A stretch of DNA of 64,000 bases from NCBI GenBank assembly GCA_015179025.1, contig WHUX01000059.1, positions 235,775-299,774 on the forward strand, given 5' to 3'. Positions 46,269 to 57,570 of the stretch are shown here, piece by piece (the first letter of the stretch is position 1; every line of letters starts with the position of its first letter). Source of the stretch: Terfezia claveryi. Its lineage: Eukaryota > Ascomycota > Pezizomycetes > Pezizales > Pezizaceae. Position numbers and translations under genes: made by a program. Below the pieces are notes generated by a model. The model saw only the letters and a list, made by a program, of their open reading frames with translations. It did no database searches and had not been told where the DNA came from.

Positions 46269-47045
46269 TTTGGTGTTGAATGTGGGTCGTGTTAGTCTAG
46301 TCTGGGTTAGTCGGGTTGTCTTCCTTATGCGTCGGGTGTAAGTTTGGGTAAATAGAGGATTACCTTATAGGGAAATGTACCTAAATAAGCAATATCTTGG
46401 TGTTTGCGGTCAACGCAAAGGTTAGTGTAGTTTAGTTAGGTAGCTGAGTTTTGTAGATACTGTACGTAGGAATGATGGGACTACAATACAGGCTATGTCG
46501 GGTCTTTTTATACTACATTGGCGATGGCCTTCATTTGAAATTGATGGTTAGTGGTCAAACTTAAAAACGTAGACAAAGTAATGCAAGTACCAGGTCATGT
46601 CCAAACCCGATGGTACTAGGCCAACCCAGGATGTGTGTAGCCTATAAAACTACAAACGCACCTACTCTAGACGGCAATATACATAACACAAACAACTTTG
46701 CTTCGAATACTAGATTAATGCAGTAGCGTTCTATATAGTAATTATCATATAAGAGGTTACATATTATGGGTTGTGGTGTAGTAGTTTAGGTTTCAATTTG
46801 TATTATATTTTTTCGGGTGGTAATTCCTAATGCACAGGTTCGATCCTTACTCTGTTTTTTACTTTTTATTTTATATTCGCTAAGGAACCATAACTTAGTT
46901 ATTCTTAGTTGGTGTCCAAACCCAACGGCACAAGGCAAATCCCTGACGAGCTTGATATCAAATGCACTATCTCGCACAACTTCGAAACTCACTTGACACC
47001 ACTCACTACTGATCAAAGACAACATGAAACTACACAACCTCAAAA
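46269..47045. promoter_or_regulatory. Divergent promoter region of the transposon genes
   Basis: This separates the unidentified minus-strand ORF from the transposase. It contains a box-B-like GGTTCGATCC (46837-46846) followed by a T run at about 46854. A 15-base stretch, TCGGGTGGTAATTCC, at 46813-46827 also occurs at the LTR start near 53553. No tRNA can be folded. Confidence 0.4.
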
Positions 47046-50000
47046 ATGAACCCTCCCAAAACACATTGTCCCTGGTGCAAGCGTATGTATGCCAGTTGGG
47101 GAGCATATGCTAACCACATAGAGAACAAACATTCGGACAAACACTAGACATTCACCCCTGTTGCACGTCGGGAAACTGACGTTCCCCAGAATACCGAAAC
47201 CTACCTCGAACAATCAGGTGAACAATCAGGTGGAGGATTGACCTACGAAGGTGAGGCTTCTTGCCGAGGCATTGCAGATATTGATCAGGCTAACTCTTGA
47301 AGGTGAAGGTCTTATAGAAGCATTCCTGAATATGATCAGGACCTTGACAAAGATTTCCAGCCGGTGGAGCAAGATGAGTCCAAGAACCCAGGCTTGAGGT
47401 GGAGCAGGATAAGGTCAAAGAACCCGGGAATGACTCCGACGCAGAACCTATTCCCAAACCACTGCTACCCCCCCGCCAACGGACATCCATATACCACCGA
47501 CATCACTAGGCGGCTTCCGACAGATATCAGGCTGGACAGCCTGTACGTGACTATCCATTTGTCAATCAGGCTCGGCCCAATTCAATCACCTCCATCCGTT
47601 TTTAAATGCGCGGGATTATATGCTTGCCCGGTTTTTCACCCTTAGCAAGGTCCCAAAAATGAGGATTAACGATTTCTTCCGGGACAATATTTTGATGAGC
47701 TCACCTACCGACAGTCCGACGTCAAGTGTCTCATTCAAATCGGGGTACACATTGTGGAAGCAAATGGACAAAATGATTGCAGATCCTGAGTGGAGTACAG
47801 GATCTGTTCAATATGCGCTGAGACCAAAGTCGGATTTCTACTACTGCAATATAGTAGATTGTATCAAATACCTATTACGGTAGAGAACATTTGTGACCCA
47901 TGTGGTCTGGGAACCAGTCAAGTTATTCAATGCGAATAACGAGTGAATATATTCGGAGATGAATACTGCATCCTGGTGGTGGGATCAACAGGTATGTACT
48001 CTAATTATCCTACTATGCCTCCTTGCTTACACATAAGTCTTATAGCGGCTCATTCCGTCGGCACTACACTGGTCCCCGTCCTTTTGGCGTCGGACCAGAT
48101 ACATCTGACCAACTTCTTGGAGACAAGAAATTATGGCCCCTATACATGAGTATAGGGAATATAAAGTCCAGCGTATGAAAAAAACCGACGATGAAGCTTG
48201 GATCCTGATTGCGTTATTACCCACCCCCCCTAAAGCCTTGCTAAAGTTCCTGGAAACCCTATGGAGGCTCAGGAATTGGATGCCCTCCAGGTTACGCATG
48301 AGATACTGAGCTCCATACTCAGTCCCTTAGCCGATGCCCAAAGTCAGCAAGGGATTGACATGGTATGTTGTGATGAGAAGGTATGCAAATGCGTACCTAG
48401 GCTCTTGCCTGGTTGGCAGACCATATGGAGAATGTCATGATTTATGGCATTCTCACCAATCGATGCCCAGTCTGCATTGCCCCCCAAACGAATTTGGAGA
48501 CCTCCCAGACACACTTACATACCCGGCAACACTCCCGGTATGCTACTGCATACCACAAGTCCAACCTGACAGTGCTCGAAATTGACGGAGTTAAGGGGAT
48601 CAACAATGCCCTTTGGCATATCCCCGACTGTGAACCTCATACTCTGGTTCGGGGAGATACTCTACACACACTACATCTCGGGATGCTATCCCACATGATG
48701 AAATGGGTCCAGGACTTCCTGGGCACGTCAGACGCCTGACTATATTCGATCATATATGGTCGCGATTGCCCCTTTCCCGGGGTTTACCAGGCCAAACAAG
48801 GCATACCGTGCGGTCACACAATGGCAAGGGAAAGAGATGAGGAATTTGCTACGGGTACTGCTGGCCATCTTCACGGCTGCACTAAGTCGGAGAACCGACG
48901 CCCCTGCAATTGCCACTCGACACAAGGCATCTTGCCACAAGGCAATCCTGTGTGTTAGATATTTAACGGACTTCATCCTCATTGCACAATACACGGTACA
49001 CACCCCGGAACAATACAATCTATGAGGGACTACCTCCAGGACTTTCACAAACACAAAGAGGTGTTCCTCGGTTCGAGCATCAAAGTTTATGAAGGCCTCA
49101 GCCAAGGTAGCATCTAAAGACCTCCGTGCAGAACATCACCGACAACTGGCGTCGGATGAATCCCAACTGGCAACCCCCTCCAAATGACGCAAACTCCAAA
49201 ACAATCAGCACAAGAAAATGAAGATTTGGTGAATGACACGCTGACAGTGGGGCACACTACAATTTTCTGAAAATGCATTTGATTTCGCATTTTGCGGATC
49301 AAATAGCCAAATATGGATCACTTCCGCAATATTCGACTGAGATCTTTGAGGTCTCCCATAAGCCCCTGAAAGATGTATACTGGCGGACCAATCATATTAA
49401 TGCCGTGCCCCAAATCATTCACGCTTACACATGGGCACACAGTTTCACCATGCGCGAAAGGAATATTGAGTAATGGATTTGTGATAACCCAAACATGCCC
49501 GACGAAATACGTACCATTGTTACTCCCCCCGTCGGAGTTTACATCTGCCCAGCGATGCTGACCTAGAGCTCATGAGAACTAAGTTGCAAGGACGGCTACC
49601 TGTAAAAGTTATACATGATCTTAAGACTTTGCAGACACACTACAATCTACCTGACCTATTAATGCTTACAGCTAGGTATCTTGCCCGGTACTCGTACCGG
49701 CAATCATCCAACACTGAAGCAGACGTAGCCCGTCTCATGGATGCACCCCTCAAAGCATTTATCACACTTCAAGTTGCTGTTCCGAATTTCAATGACGATG
49801 GACATATGATACACCATGTACGCTGCACGGGGGGTAAGTTATTCCGCAAGCAAGAGGAAAGGCATGACTGGGTGTTTGTCCGACGTCACAAGTCTACACA
49901 GGGGAAAGTTTCCGGTGGTCTTGATGGCAGGGTTCCTGCCAGACTAAATGCATTGTTCAAACTGCGAGACATAGCAGCCAAAGATACGTACCGCCTTGCA

Positions 50001-50210
50001 TATGTTTCACTAATGACAATAGTCGGATCATCAATGCCAGATGGCCCAGAGGGCATGGTGCGCATCGGATTGCTATCAACCGATCATGTGATAAGAATTG
50101 CGGACATAGAGGGCATGGCACATCTAATCCCGATCTATGATGAAGAGCTATATATTGTAAATAACCGTATTGATCTACATATATGGAATGATATTCATGA
50201 TGGAAACTAG
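47046..50210 (+). pseudogene. Plavaka-family transposase, decayed
   Basis: The ATG at 47046 opens a C2H2 finger (HCPWCKRMYASWGAYANHIE, then NKH). After an in-frame TAG the frame continues (TFTPVARRETDVPQNTETYL). Recognisable transposase blocks are KVPKMRINDFFRDNI, YTLWKQMDKMIADPEWSTGS and EMNTASWWWDQQ, followed by a clean 54-nt intron (47992-48045). Next come DQIHLTNF with a one-base frame change, then WPLYMSIGNIKSSV. Further blocks are GDTLHTLHLGMLSHMMKWVQ, PFPGFTRPNKAYRAVTQWQG and HFADQIAKYGSLPQYSTEIF. The last about 212 codons (49572-50210) are open and end NNRIDLHIWNDIHDGN-stop, a typical Plavaka C-terminus. Several stops (TAG, TGA) plus one-base indels make the product non-functional. 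The family is known from fungi and related to KDZ/CACTA-type enzymes; the assignment is from motif memory. Confidence 0.82.
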
Positions 50211-50344
50211 AATACATATAGCTAGCAGAACAATAAATAAAGATATGGCTAGCAGAACGATCAAGAAGTTGATTAGGAACATGTGTGTCGTGAATCACAT
50301 ACTACATGACGTCTAGGAAGTAATATAGACAAAGTTGGATCGTC

Positions 50345-50530
50345 CGGCGGTATGCACCTAATGTACGTCCGACGGCACAGTAGTCACCAATGGCGTTGGA
50401 AGGGTATTGCGACGCAGCGCAGGGCCCTAGTTGCGTCCGGATTGTAATGCAACACCCCGGGGCGTCCGGACGCACAGGACGCATAGAACGTAAAATCGCG
50501 TCCGGACGCTTGGTGGTGCGTCCTGATGCC
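50345..50530 (-). repeat. Right subterminal GCGTCC cluster of the transposon
   Basis: GTCCGGCGG, ACGTCCGACGG, GCGTCCGG and the palindrome GCGTCCGGACGC (twice) lie within 190 bases, with GCGTCCTGAT as the outermost copy. This mirrors the left cluster. Confidence 0.55.
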
Positions 50531-51814
50531 AATTTCTTTTTGCTGATGCATGAAGAACATGCCTTCGAGAAGGTAGAAGCACGATGTGCTCCCTACAATA
50601 TTGTACTATTATTTTGGGTGATGAGTGCTATAGTTAGGGCACAAATACACAACATCGAGACACTAAGGCATCTGGTATTCGATAAGTCTTAGAAAGCACC
50701 TAGAATAAGGTAAGTTATAGCTCAGATGTTCTTTGGCCCAGTGTCAACTTACAGATGGAAATTGACAATTTTCACATAAACCCCAGGATAACGCACCCAT
50801 ACTATTAGTAGTTGGTCAGCAGAGAGTCAGGTAAAAGTTGAAAAGAGTAACCTACAATAAATCATAAAAAGTGTAGTCATCTAGGTAAAATGGATCTCAA
50901 GTATATGTGGCCACATAGCATAAGTAGTACTGACCTATCCAGATCAGCTGAAGGAGTACTTGGGCTGCTACTCGAAACTCAATCCTGCTTGGGTCGAATT
51001 ATTCCATAACCAACAGCGTAGCCTCAAATTTTACTAATTCACTACTATCCAGGCTCAGAAAATATAGTAGTCTATTATCCTACTCCCATAATACTCTAAA
51101 GTGTTCAAACGACTCTTCATCATCCAGGTTATAATAGTTCTCTGCCATATTGTTAGGCTAATATTAAATGGCAATACCTTCATGCTATATATATATATAC
51201 TTTTATTCATTTATTTTATTTTTTATTTTTCATTTTTAAAAAAGAAAAAACTCATTGCTCATATTCAATAACTATTGCCTATTCTAGGAATTATCTAGAT
51301 ATTGTATTACTGTATCTACTGGCGAATAATGATCCTTGTCAGTTCTCTGACTTTTACTGCAGACATAATTATTAGCAAGTTAGTGAGCATATTACCACCA
51401 CCTGTTTTGAACTCGGACATCACCTTTACTGCATAAGCTCAGCCTATGTCTTTAAACTAACAAGGATTATTGTTCACCAGTGGATGTAGTATCCTATATA
51501 TGTACCTCTTTATTCTACTTTAGATCGGTATATACTAGTTACTCAGTAGCTTTATTTTAATCTAGCCTACATACTCAGTAGTGTGCTAAGATCTAGTAGC
51601 TAATACTACTTAGCTTGTAAAATCTATACCTGTTGGGTGAAGTTGCTTAGTTAAGCCTCAACAGAAACACTAAGTATGCTGCCCAATTTGAAATTATGCT
51701 ATCGAAGAACTAAAGCTCTACGGTATGTGACTATATTCGGTAATGCTACGAAATACCTACGCCTGCTTAGGATAACCACAAGTACCAAACTGTTCAGCAG
51801 TGACCAGTCCATAA

Positions 51815-52265
51815 CAAGTCAACTAGTTCATGACAAGTTAACTAGTCCATGACAAGTCAACTAGTCCATGACAAGTCAACTAGTCCATGATAAGTCAACT
51901 AGTCTGTGACAAGTTAACTAGTCTATGACAAGTCAATAGTCTGGTTAGCACAACACCCTCCTCACAAGTGAACCTCTACGAAGGTCTGATCGAGACTAAC
52001 AAGTCAACTAGTCTGTAACAACTATGAGGGGTAGTACAACCAGACTAGTCAACCAGTACGTACCAACACAATTACTCAGTGATAAGTCTATGACAAGATT
52101 ATCAGTCTGTAACAAGTCAAGTACTAACTAACTAATAAGTCAACAAGTACGTGACAAGACAGTCCAATCTATAACAAGATAGTCAATCCGTGACAAGATA
52201 ACAAAGTGATAAGTCAACTAGTCTATAACAAGACAAACAATCTATGACAAGACAATCAACTAACT
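51815..52265 (+). repeat. Minisatellite, unit of about 19 bp (CAAGTCAACTAGTCCATGA)
   Basis: At least six close tandem copies lie at 51815-51936, with looser copies after 52050 (AGTCAACAAGTACGTGACAAG type). The array is split by the 111-bp inverted-repeat element. Confidence 0.85.
51937..52047. mobile_element. MITE-like element, 111 bp, with about 22-bp terminal inverted repeats
   Basis: The left end TAGTCTGGTTAGCACAACAC then CCTC and the right end, read in reverse as TAGTCTGGTTGTACTACCCC then TC, are clear inverted repeats. It sits inside the CAAGTCAACTAG minisatellite, whose units flank it on both sides, so it inserted into an existing array. The TA at each extremity could be the target-site duplication of a Tc1/mariner-type element. 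There is no coding capacity. Confidence 0.7.
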
Positions 52266-53532
52266 GCTGGGTGATTCCAACCATATCAAACTCCCAATCG
52301 TATAGAAGATACCTCCACATATAATAACCAGCCATATACCGATTGAGTATTAGCTTTTTTTCTTTGCTCTAAGTTGCATAGTCTTATCTCGTTTCTGAGA
52401 CTCCTTTACTTTAGCAAAAGAGATATCAAAGGGCTGGAGAATGGACCATAGCCAGATAGTAGCTATAGCAATGATAGATAAAATCCATATGTCCTCGCTG
52501 CTCCTACAACCGTAGTAACAGCAATCACTATACTACTCCTTCAACTACCGTAATCTTCATTGTCAAGATCTCATACACTAAACAACACTATGCATACTAA
52601 CTTGAGCACAGGAATCCTAGAGCAAAGCATGGCCCCAAGGTATGAACTTCTCATACTTAGTTTCTTGCCCAATATCATCGTTTTGCAGTTATCCCACGTA
52701 ATCTTGGTATTTACGATTGGGGCTTAATGGGCTTGCCCAATTGACCGGTCGCACTGCATAGATTCTGATCATATTTTCCTTGCTCCCTGGGGACTGAGCT
52801 TTTGGAAGCTATAGGCAACTGCACGTGCTAAAAGCACTACGGCTTGTAGTAGTAGAAAATAGATAAGGCTCCAGTGGACAGAAATAGTGCTATAGCGGTT
52901 GTAGTAGACATATCACTTGAAAACAACAGGACCTTGTTATAAGCCTGTAGCTAATCCAAATTTTACTCTAGTGATCTTAGGAACCGATATCTACGGTGCT
53001 ACTAAACTCGCAGGCTAGTAGAAGTCCCTGCCACCCCAAGCGAAGCACCTATAGATGGTGAGAAAGTGGAAGACAATTTCCTAGCAAGCAGCTGGAGAAC
53101 AAGGAGAATAAGAAGCCCGTCTCAAGTACGCAATATGAATTATCCAAATTTATTACATCTGCTTCTGCCTTCCAAGAACGTCCTATGATTTTAGACCCTA
53201 CCCCTTCTGATTTCTGCCTAGTGAAGCCCCGTTCCCCATATGAGTACTAAGTCATTTGCCTGATAAGGATGGGATAAGGTTGCTCCCCTCAAGACTATGG
53301 ACGCTAAACAGCAGCTCCTCCACAAGCAACGAAAGGCTCGCAATCAAAGCAAAGGGAAAAAAGGAGGCAGGTCTAGGTAGACAGCCTGAGATGGTCAGCT
53401 CAATTGAAGGGCATCTTATTGAGCCTAGCTGTTCAAATATCCATATTGCCCATATTGGCCCTATAACTATAAATTTTAAGAAATAATAAATAATAAATCT
53501 AGTTTATTTGGAATGCATCTATATACTATACC

Positions 53533-53543
53533 AAAAAGGGGGA
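53533..53543 (+). promoter_or_regulatory. Polypurine tract next to an LTR start
   Basis: AAAAAGGGGGA is followed at 53544 by TGTTATCGCTCGGGTGG, the form expected for a 3' LTR boundary of a plus-strand retrotransposon. Confidence 0.55.
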
Positions 53544-53810
53544 TGTTATCGCTCGGGTGGTAATTCCGCTTCTCTATGAATACCAAGAGCACTGTCTAGG
53601 TGGCTGAACTTAACGGCCTTACAAATAAAGTTAGGTCATACCACATACTTCCAAGAATACCACAACAATCCTGGATCGCAATAACTCCGTAGTTTGGTGA
53701 GACCCGAAGTTGGTTAAATAAAATAGTGGTGTAATGTTGATACATGAAGTTGGTAAATAAAATAGCAGTGTAATGTTGATACATAAAGTTGGTCAAATAT
53801 AATATCACCC

Positions 53811-53965
53811 TAATACTCGCTCTAATACTTGCTCTAATACTTACTACAACACTCGCTCTAATACTCGCTCTAATACTCGCTACAACACTTCGCTCTAATA
53901 CTCGCTCTAATAATCACTCTAATACTCGCTCTAATACTCACTCTAATACTTGCTGTAATATGCCT
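53811..53965 (+). repeat. 12-bp tandem repeat in the left arm (CTCTAATACTCG)
   Basis: About a dozen units of CTCTAATACTCG, with variants CTACAACACTCG and CTCTAATACTTG. The inverted copy lies at 54950-55072. Confidence 0.9.
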
Positions 53966-54330
53966 TAGAAATTTTATAAGACATTGGATAAAGAGCAAAG
54001 GAAAAAAGTATGAGTAAGCGAAGTATAGATACTGGAAAACAATAGTGGCCAAGCCGATTGCCAGGCCAACAATATAGACTTTCCGAAGACTATAAGATAA
54101 TGGATAATAAGAGGGGTGGCATGACAGTGCTCAGCCCTGCTAAGCCCACTGTCGCGCGTGGGTACTATACTACTCAATGCCTGACCTAATAATAGTCATA
54201 TAGGAAATCGTAGTCATAGTACTGCGATATGTATGGAGTTCAGCTTTGTGATCTGTATCGCAGGAAGTTATGCCTTCACGGCCTATATATATATATCTAA
54301 GAAACTCATGTATTCGAGGCTTATATATAT

Positions 54331-54589
54331 ATACTTATGCATGGAATTCATGCTTTCGAGGCTTATATATATATATGCATAGAATTCATACTTTCACAGT
54401 CTCTAGATATGCATGGAATTCATGCATTGGAAGCTTATATATATATATGCATAGAATTCATGCTTTCATGGTCTCTAGATATGTATGGAATTCATGCATT
54501 TGAGGCTTATATATATATATTCATAGATTTTATACTTTCACGATCTCTAGATATGCATGGAATTCATACTTTCGCGGCCTCTATGCATT
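54331..54589 (+). repeat. Central minisatellite of the palindrome, unit of about 65 bp
   Basis: Alternating blocks of ATGCATGGAATTCATGC, TTTCGAGGCTTATATATATA and TCTCTAGATATG repeat four to five times. Open frames with Tyr-Ile repeats on the plus strand are artefacts of it. Confidence 0.8.
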
Positions 54590-54949
54590 TAAGCCTCGAA
54601 TGCATGAGTTTCTAGATATATATAAATAGGCTGTGAAGGTATAACTTCCTACAATACTTATCATAAAGCATGAACTCTATACATATCATAGTACTACGAC
54701 TACGATTTCCCAATATGACTATTACCAGGTTAGGCATTGAGTAGTACTACACCTGCGCGCGATAGTGGGCTGAGCACTGTCATGCCACCTCTCTTATTCT
54801 CCATTATCTCATTGTCTCCGGAAAGTCTATATTGTCGGCCTTAGCAATCGGGGCTTGGCAACTATAGTTTTCTTGTATATATACCTTCCCCCCTCGCACT
54901 TTTTCCCTTTGCTCTTTATCCAATGTCTTGTATGATTTCCAAAGTATAT

Positions 54950-55072
54950 TAGAGCAAGTATTAGAGTGATTATTAGAGCGAGTATTAGAGCGAGTGTTGT
55001 AGTGAGTATTAGAGCGAGTATTAGAGCGAGTGTTGTAGCGAGTATTAGAGGGAGTATTATAGCGAGTATTAG
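54950..55072 (-). repeat. 12-bp tandem repeat in the right arm (inverted copy)
   Basis: Units of CGAGTATTAGAG, with GTTGTAG variants, are the reverse complement of the array at 53811. Confidence 0.9.
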
Positions 55073-55138
55073 TACACTGTGTATACTATTATAATTAGTT
55101 GAATAAAATGAATATTTCCGCTGTACATATTCTCAATC

Positions 55139-55213
55139 TGAAGTCTGCTCCGAAATCTGCTCCAAAATATGCTCCAAAATCTGCTCCGAAATCTGCTCCG
55201 AAATCTGCTCTAG
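55139..55213 (+). repeat. 12-bp tandem repeat (AAATCTGCTCCG)
   Basis: About six copies directly outside the right arm, followed by two to three diverged copies of a roughly 70-bp unit (55290-55435) containing ACGGTATTCTKGA and CTCCACAATACTT. Confidence 0.8.
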
Positions 55214-55564
55214 TGCTAAGATTCCATAGCTGTTAGTGTGTGCATAGCCTATTCTAGCGTTGTTATAAGCTACATTTTAGCACTACTATATCACAACGGT
55301 ATTCTTGACAATATAATAGTGACTATTTTTAGTCTCCACAATACTTACTAAAGCAACGGTATTCTGGATAACATGGTGGCGAACATTTTAGTCTCTACAA
55401 TACTTGCTAAAGCAACAGTATTCTAGACAATGCGTACTATGTGCTATGCAATGCCCACTAAAATAAACTTGTCTTATGTATACGGAAATAAATAGGAGTT
55501 GCCGACTAACATTAAAGTATCCACAATAACATAGGAACATGACAGCGCTGCTCGTGCAATAACA

Positions 55565-55575
55565 TCCCCCTTTTT
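55565..55575 (-). promoter_or_regulatory. Polypurine tract of the opposed element (minus strand)
   Basis: Read on the minus strand it is AAAAAGGGGGA followed by TGTTATTGC, identical to the tract at 53533. Confidence 0.55.
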
Positions 55576-57570
55576 GGTACAGTACTTAGTAATACATGCT
55601 TACTTAATAGTAATACAAGTCACATTTTCCTTTTCGGTTCATAACATCCAAGTTTACTTGTAGTCTCGATCATTTGCTTGTATACAAAGAATGAATGCAT
55701 GCCTTTATTTAATTTCTCCCTTTGTTCCATTTGCCCTTTTGTTCACTTCAACTCCTTATAACTTGTGAGGTATCTGAGAATCTTATTTATTTCTCACAAC
55801 AAATATTAACAGTTCAACCCACATAAATTGTGCTCACGATAATTTATGGGTAAGTGCTTTAAGTTCTGTAACTGGAGACCAGCTATGTAGGTCATGGATG
55901 GAAAGATTACTGATAGAAAAATTATAGACATTTTAACCCACATAACTTAGCCTCAGAATATTCAAAGGTTATGTCCTTGCAGGTTGCTTGAATTGAAAAG
56001 ATAGTGCAATTCGCTGAATTGTAAAAGTCTCACACTGCGTTTAGTATAATACCCACTATTGGCTATCACCAGTGATAGTTAGAAGGCCTCATTTCTGCAG
56101 GTATGTACTCTAAGGTTGTGCGTGATCCAAAGTGCTCTAAGGGCTATATCACAGACAGTGTCACAGATGGTGTCATGGATAGTGTCACAGACGGTGTCTA
56201 GGATATCTATAGATCTAACAAGAAAGCATGTAGCCAAAAAAACAGACTATCAAGCAAAGGATCATAATGGTAGGCCTCGTACAAAAAAGAAGACGCTATC
56301 GAAGAGGAACACAATATACAAGAATCGTTCAACAGATAAATACAAATGTAGAAAGACTTCTGTGACAACTGTGCCAGTCATGCCTATCCTAGCTGCGCCT
56401 GCCTCAGCCCCAGTTATGCTAGTAAACCCATATGAAAAGTATATGGAATTTCTTTAGGGCTCAAAAGAATTCGACTCAGACAAAGAGTTTAGTGGAGGTC
56501 ATAAAGTTGGGGAACATCAACCAATCCATATACTAGAAAAATCTAGGAAACTCAGAAAAGATTGCTGGGTCCACTTCTAGCATTCGAACGAGCCAAGAAC
56601 TAGAAGCGCCAAAAGGTTAACAGGGCTCTCAAAGCTGGCATAGCAGAGAGTGAGTATGTCACTGTTACCAGTATACCAATTAGGTCGAAAAGGAATCAGC
56701 TCAGTGATGTGCAATGCAGTAAGTTCGAATGACTTGTCCAAAAGACTTGGGAGGTAATGTTTATTTGGAAGAAGGCACATATTTTATATCGTTGGTATGG
56801 GCTCTCACAAGTGCAGAGGAGGTTTTATCTTGAGCTAGGCAAAGGTGATAATATACCAGCATTTACCAATTCCAGAAGGTGATTTGAAAGAAATGGGAAT
56901 AAAGCCAGTAAATAAGTTTAGCGTCATTGTTAGTATTGAGCCCATTTTACACCAAGCATATACATAGTTCGAGGGCCTAATTGAACAGCCATATGCACAG
57001 AACAATGTAATTGCCATAGCTGATCTGATCATACAGGAAATGGTAATAGCTGAAGGGGGTGCAGAAGATTGTTTAAGTGATGTAGTTGAGGATATTGAAC
57101 CCGTATATATCTCTCCCTTTAGAAGTATAATATATTATTCACTATAGTATAGAACTCTGAGGATAAAAGCGATGGCCAGGTTCTAGAAGATAACCTTTCA
57201 ACATCTGGTGCTGAGACTGAGCTTACTGATTCCAACGATGGTGCCAAGGTATATTTAGTAAAGGATAGTATAATTGAAACACCATTATGACCAGCATTGA
57301 GGCTACGTTAAAAAGGATTGCCTTATCTTGGTAGTGATTCACCCCCAGAACTTATTTCAAGCGATATAGATAATGATGATTATGAGGATGTAGAAGGAAT
57401 TGAGGAGAATGAAGTAAAAGAAGGGATGAAGAGAATGAAGAGAGTAAAGAGGATGAAGAGATGAAGAGGATGAAAAGGATAAAGAGGATGAAGAGGATGA
57501 AGAGGATGAAGAGGGTGAAGGAGAGGATGATGTCAAGGGAGAAGAACGAGATAAATAACAACTACGTATA
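55576..57570. mobile_element. Decayed element body with acidic repeat
   Basis: A 125-bp-spaced duplication of TTYAACCCACATAA lies at about 55814 and 55932. A GTGTCACAGAYGGT repeat, five units, lies at 56145-56205. A plus-strand frame (56116-56457) is rich in Lys/Thr, then Pro/Ala/Val, and ends PYEKYMEFL. GAAGAGGATGAAGAGGAT repeats lie at about 57395-57540. It may be a former transposon protein with an acidic tail. Family unknown. Confidence 0.35.

Larger units (their letters stand above)
42366..50530. mobile_element. Plavaka-class DNA transposon, about 8.1 kb, three genes
   Basis: The core is a transposase relic on the plus strand (47046-50210), with two minus-strand genes to its left (45165-46268 and 43215-44621). 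The ends are inferred. GGACGC/GCGTCC motifs cluster at 42390-42545 and again at 50345-50525. The 10-mer ATCAGGACGC at 42411-42420 is inverted as GCGTCCTGAT at 50518-50527, which would give an element of about 8,117 bp. GCACAGGACGCAT also occurs near both ends in direct orientation (about 42382 and 50471). Subterminal motif clusters are normal for CACTA-like superfamilies. The exact termini and target-site duplication are not settled. Confidence 0.65.
50531..53530 (+). mobile_element. AT-rich body of a decayed LTR element (probable)
   Basis: No intact protein is seen. The stretch is AT-rich and full of stops, and leads into a polypurine tract at 53533. A TTG-initiated frame near 53256-53486 could be the last remnant of its polyprotein, but no domain can be named. 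Confidence 0.35.
53544..55564. mobile_element. Two opposed LTR-like sequences forming a large palindrome
   Basis: The left sequence starts TGTTATCGCTC at 53544 (plus) and the right starts TGTTATTGCACGAG at 55564 (minus). Each is preceded by the same ACCAAAAAGGGGGA tract on its own strand. Within them, arms of about 0.5 kb (53811 to about 54330 and about 54590 to 55072) are near-identical inverted copies: for example ATAAGACATTGGATAAAGAG (left) against its reverse complement near 54925, and GACAGTGCTCAGCCC against GGGCTGAGCACTGTC. This looks like tail-to-tail LTRs of one family or a fold-back element. Confidence 0.6.

Noticed and set aside
46760..46860. Possible tRNA gene (GTGGTGTAGTAGTTT ... 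GGTTCGATCC)
   Set aside because: The T-stem and acceptor stem do not pair and the spacing between the two boxes is wrong, so no cloverleaf forms.
47290..47490. Minus-strand frame opposite the transposase N-terminal third
   Set aside because: It lies antisense to a recognisable though decayed transposase and has no homologous pattern.
51815..52265. Possible CRISPR-like array
   Set aside because: Repeats are directly tandem with no unique spacers, and the genome is eukaryotic. It is a minisatellite.
54270..54615. Plus-strand frames with repeated Tyr-Ile-Tyr-Ile and HAFEAYIYI segments
   Set aside because: They are read from the TATATA-rich minisatellite at the palindrome centre and mirror its period.
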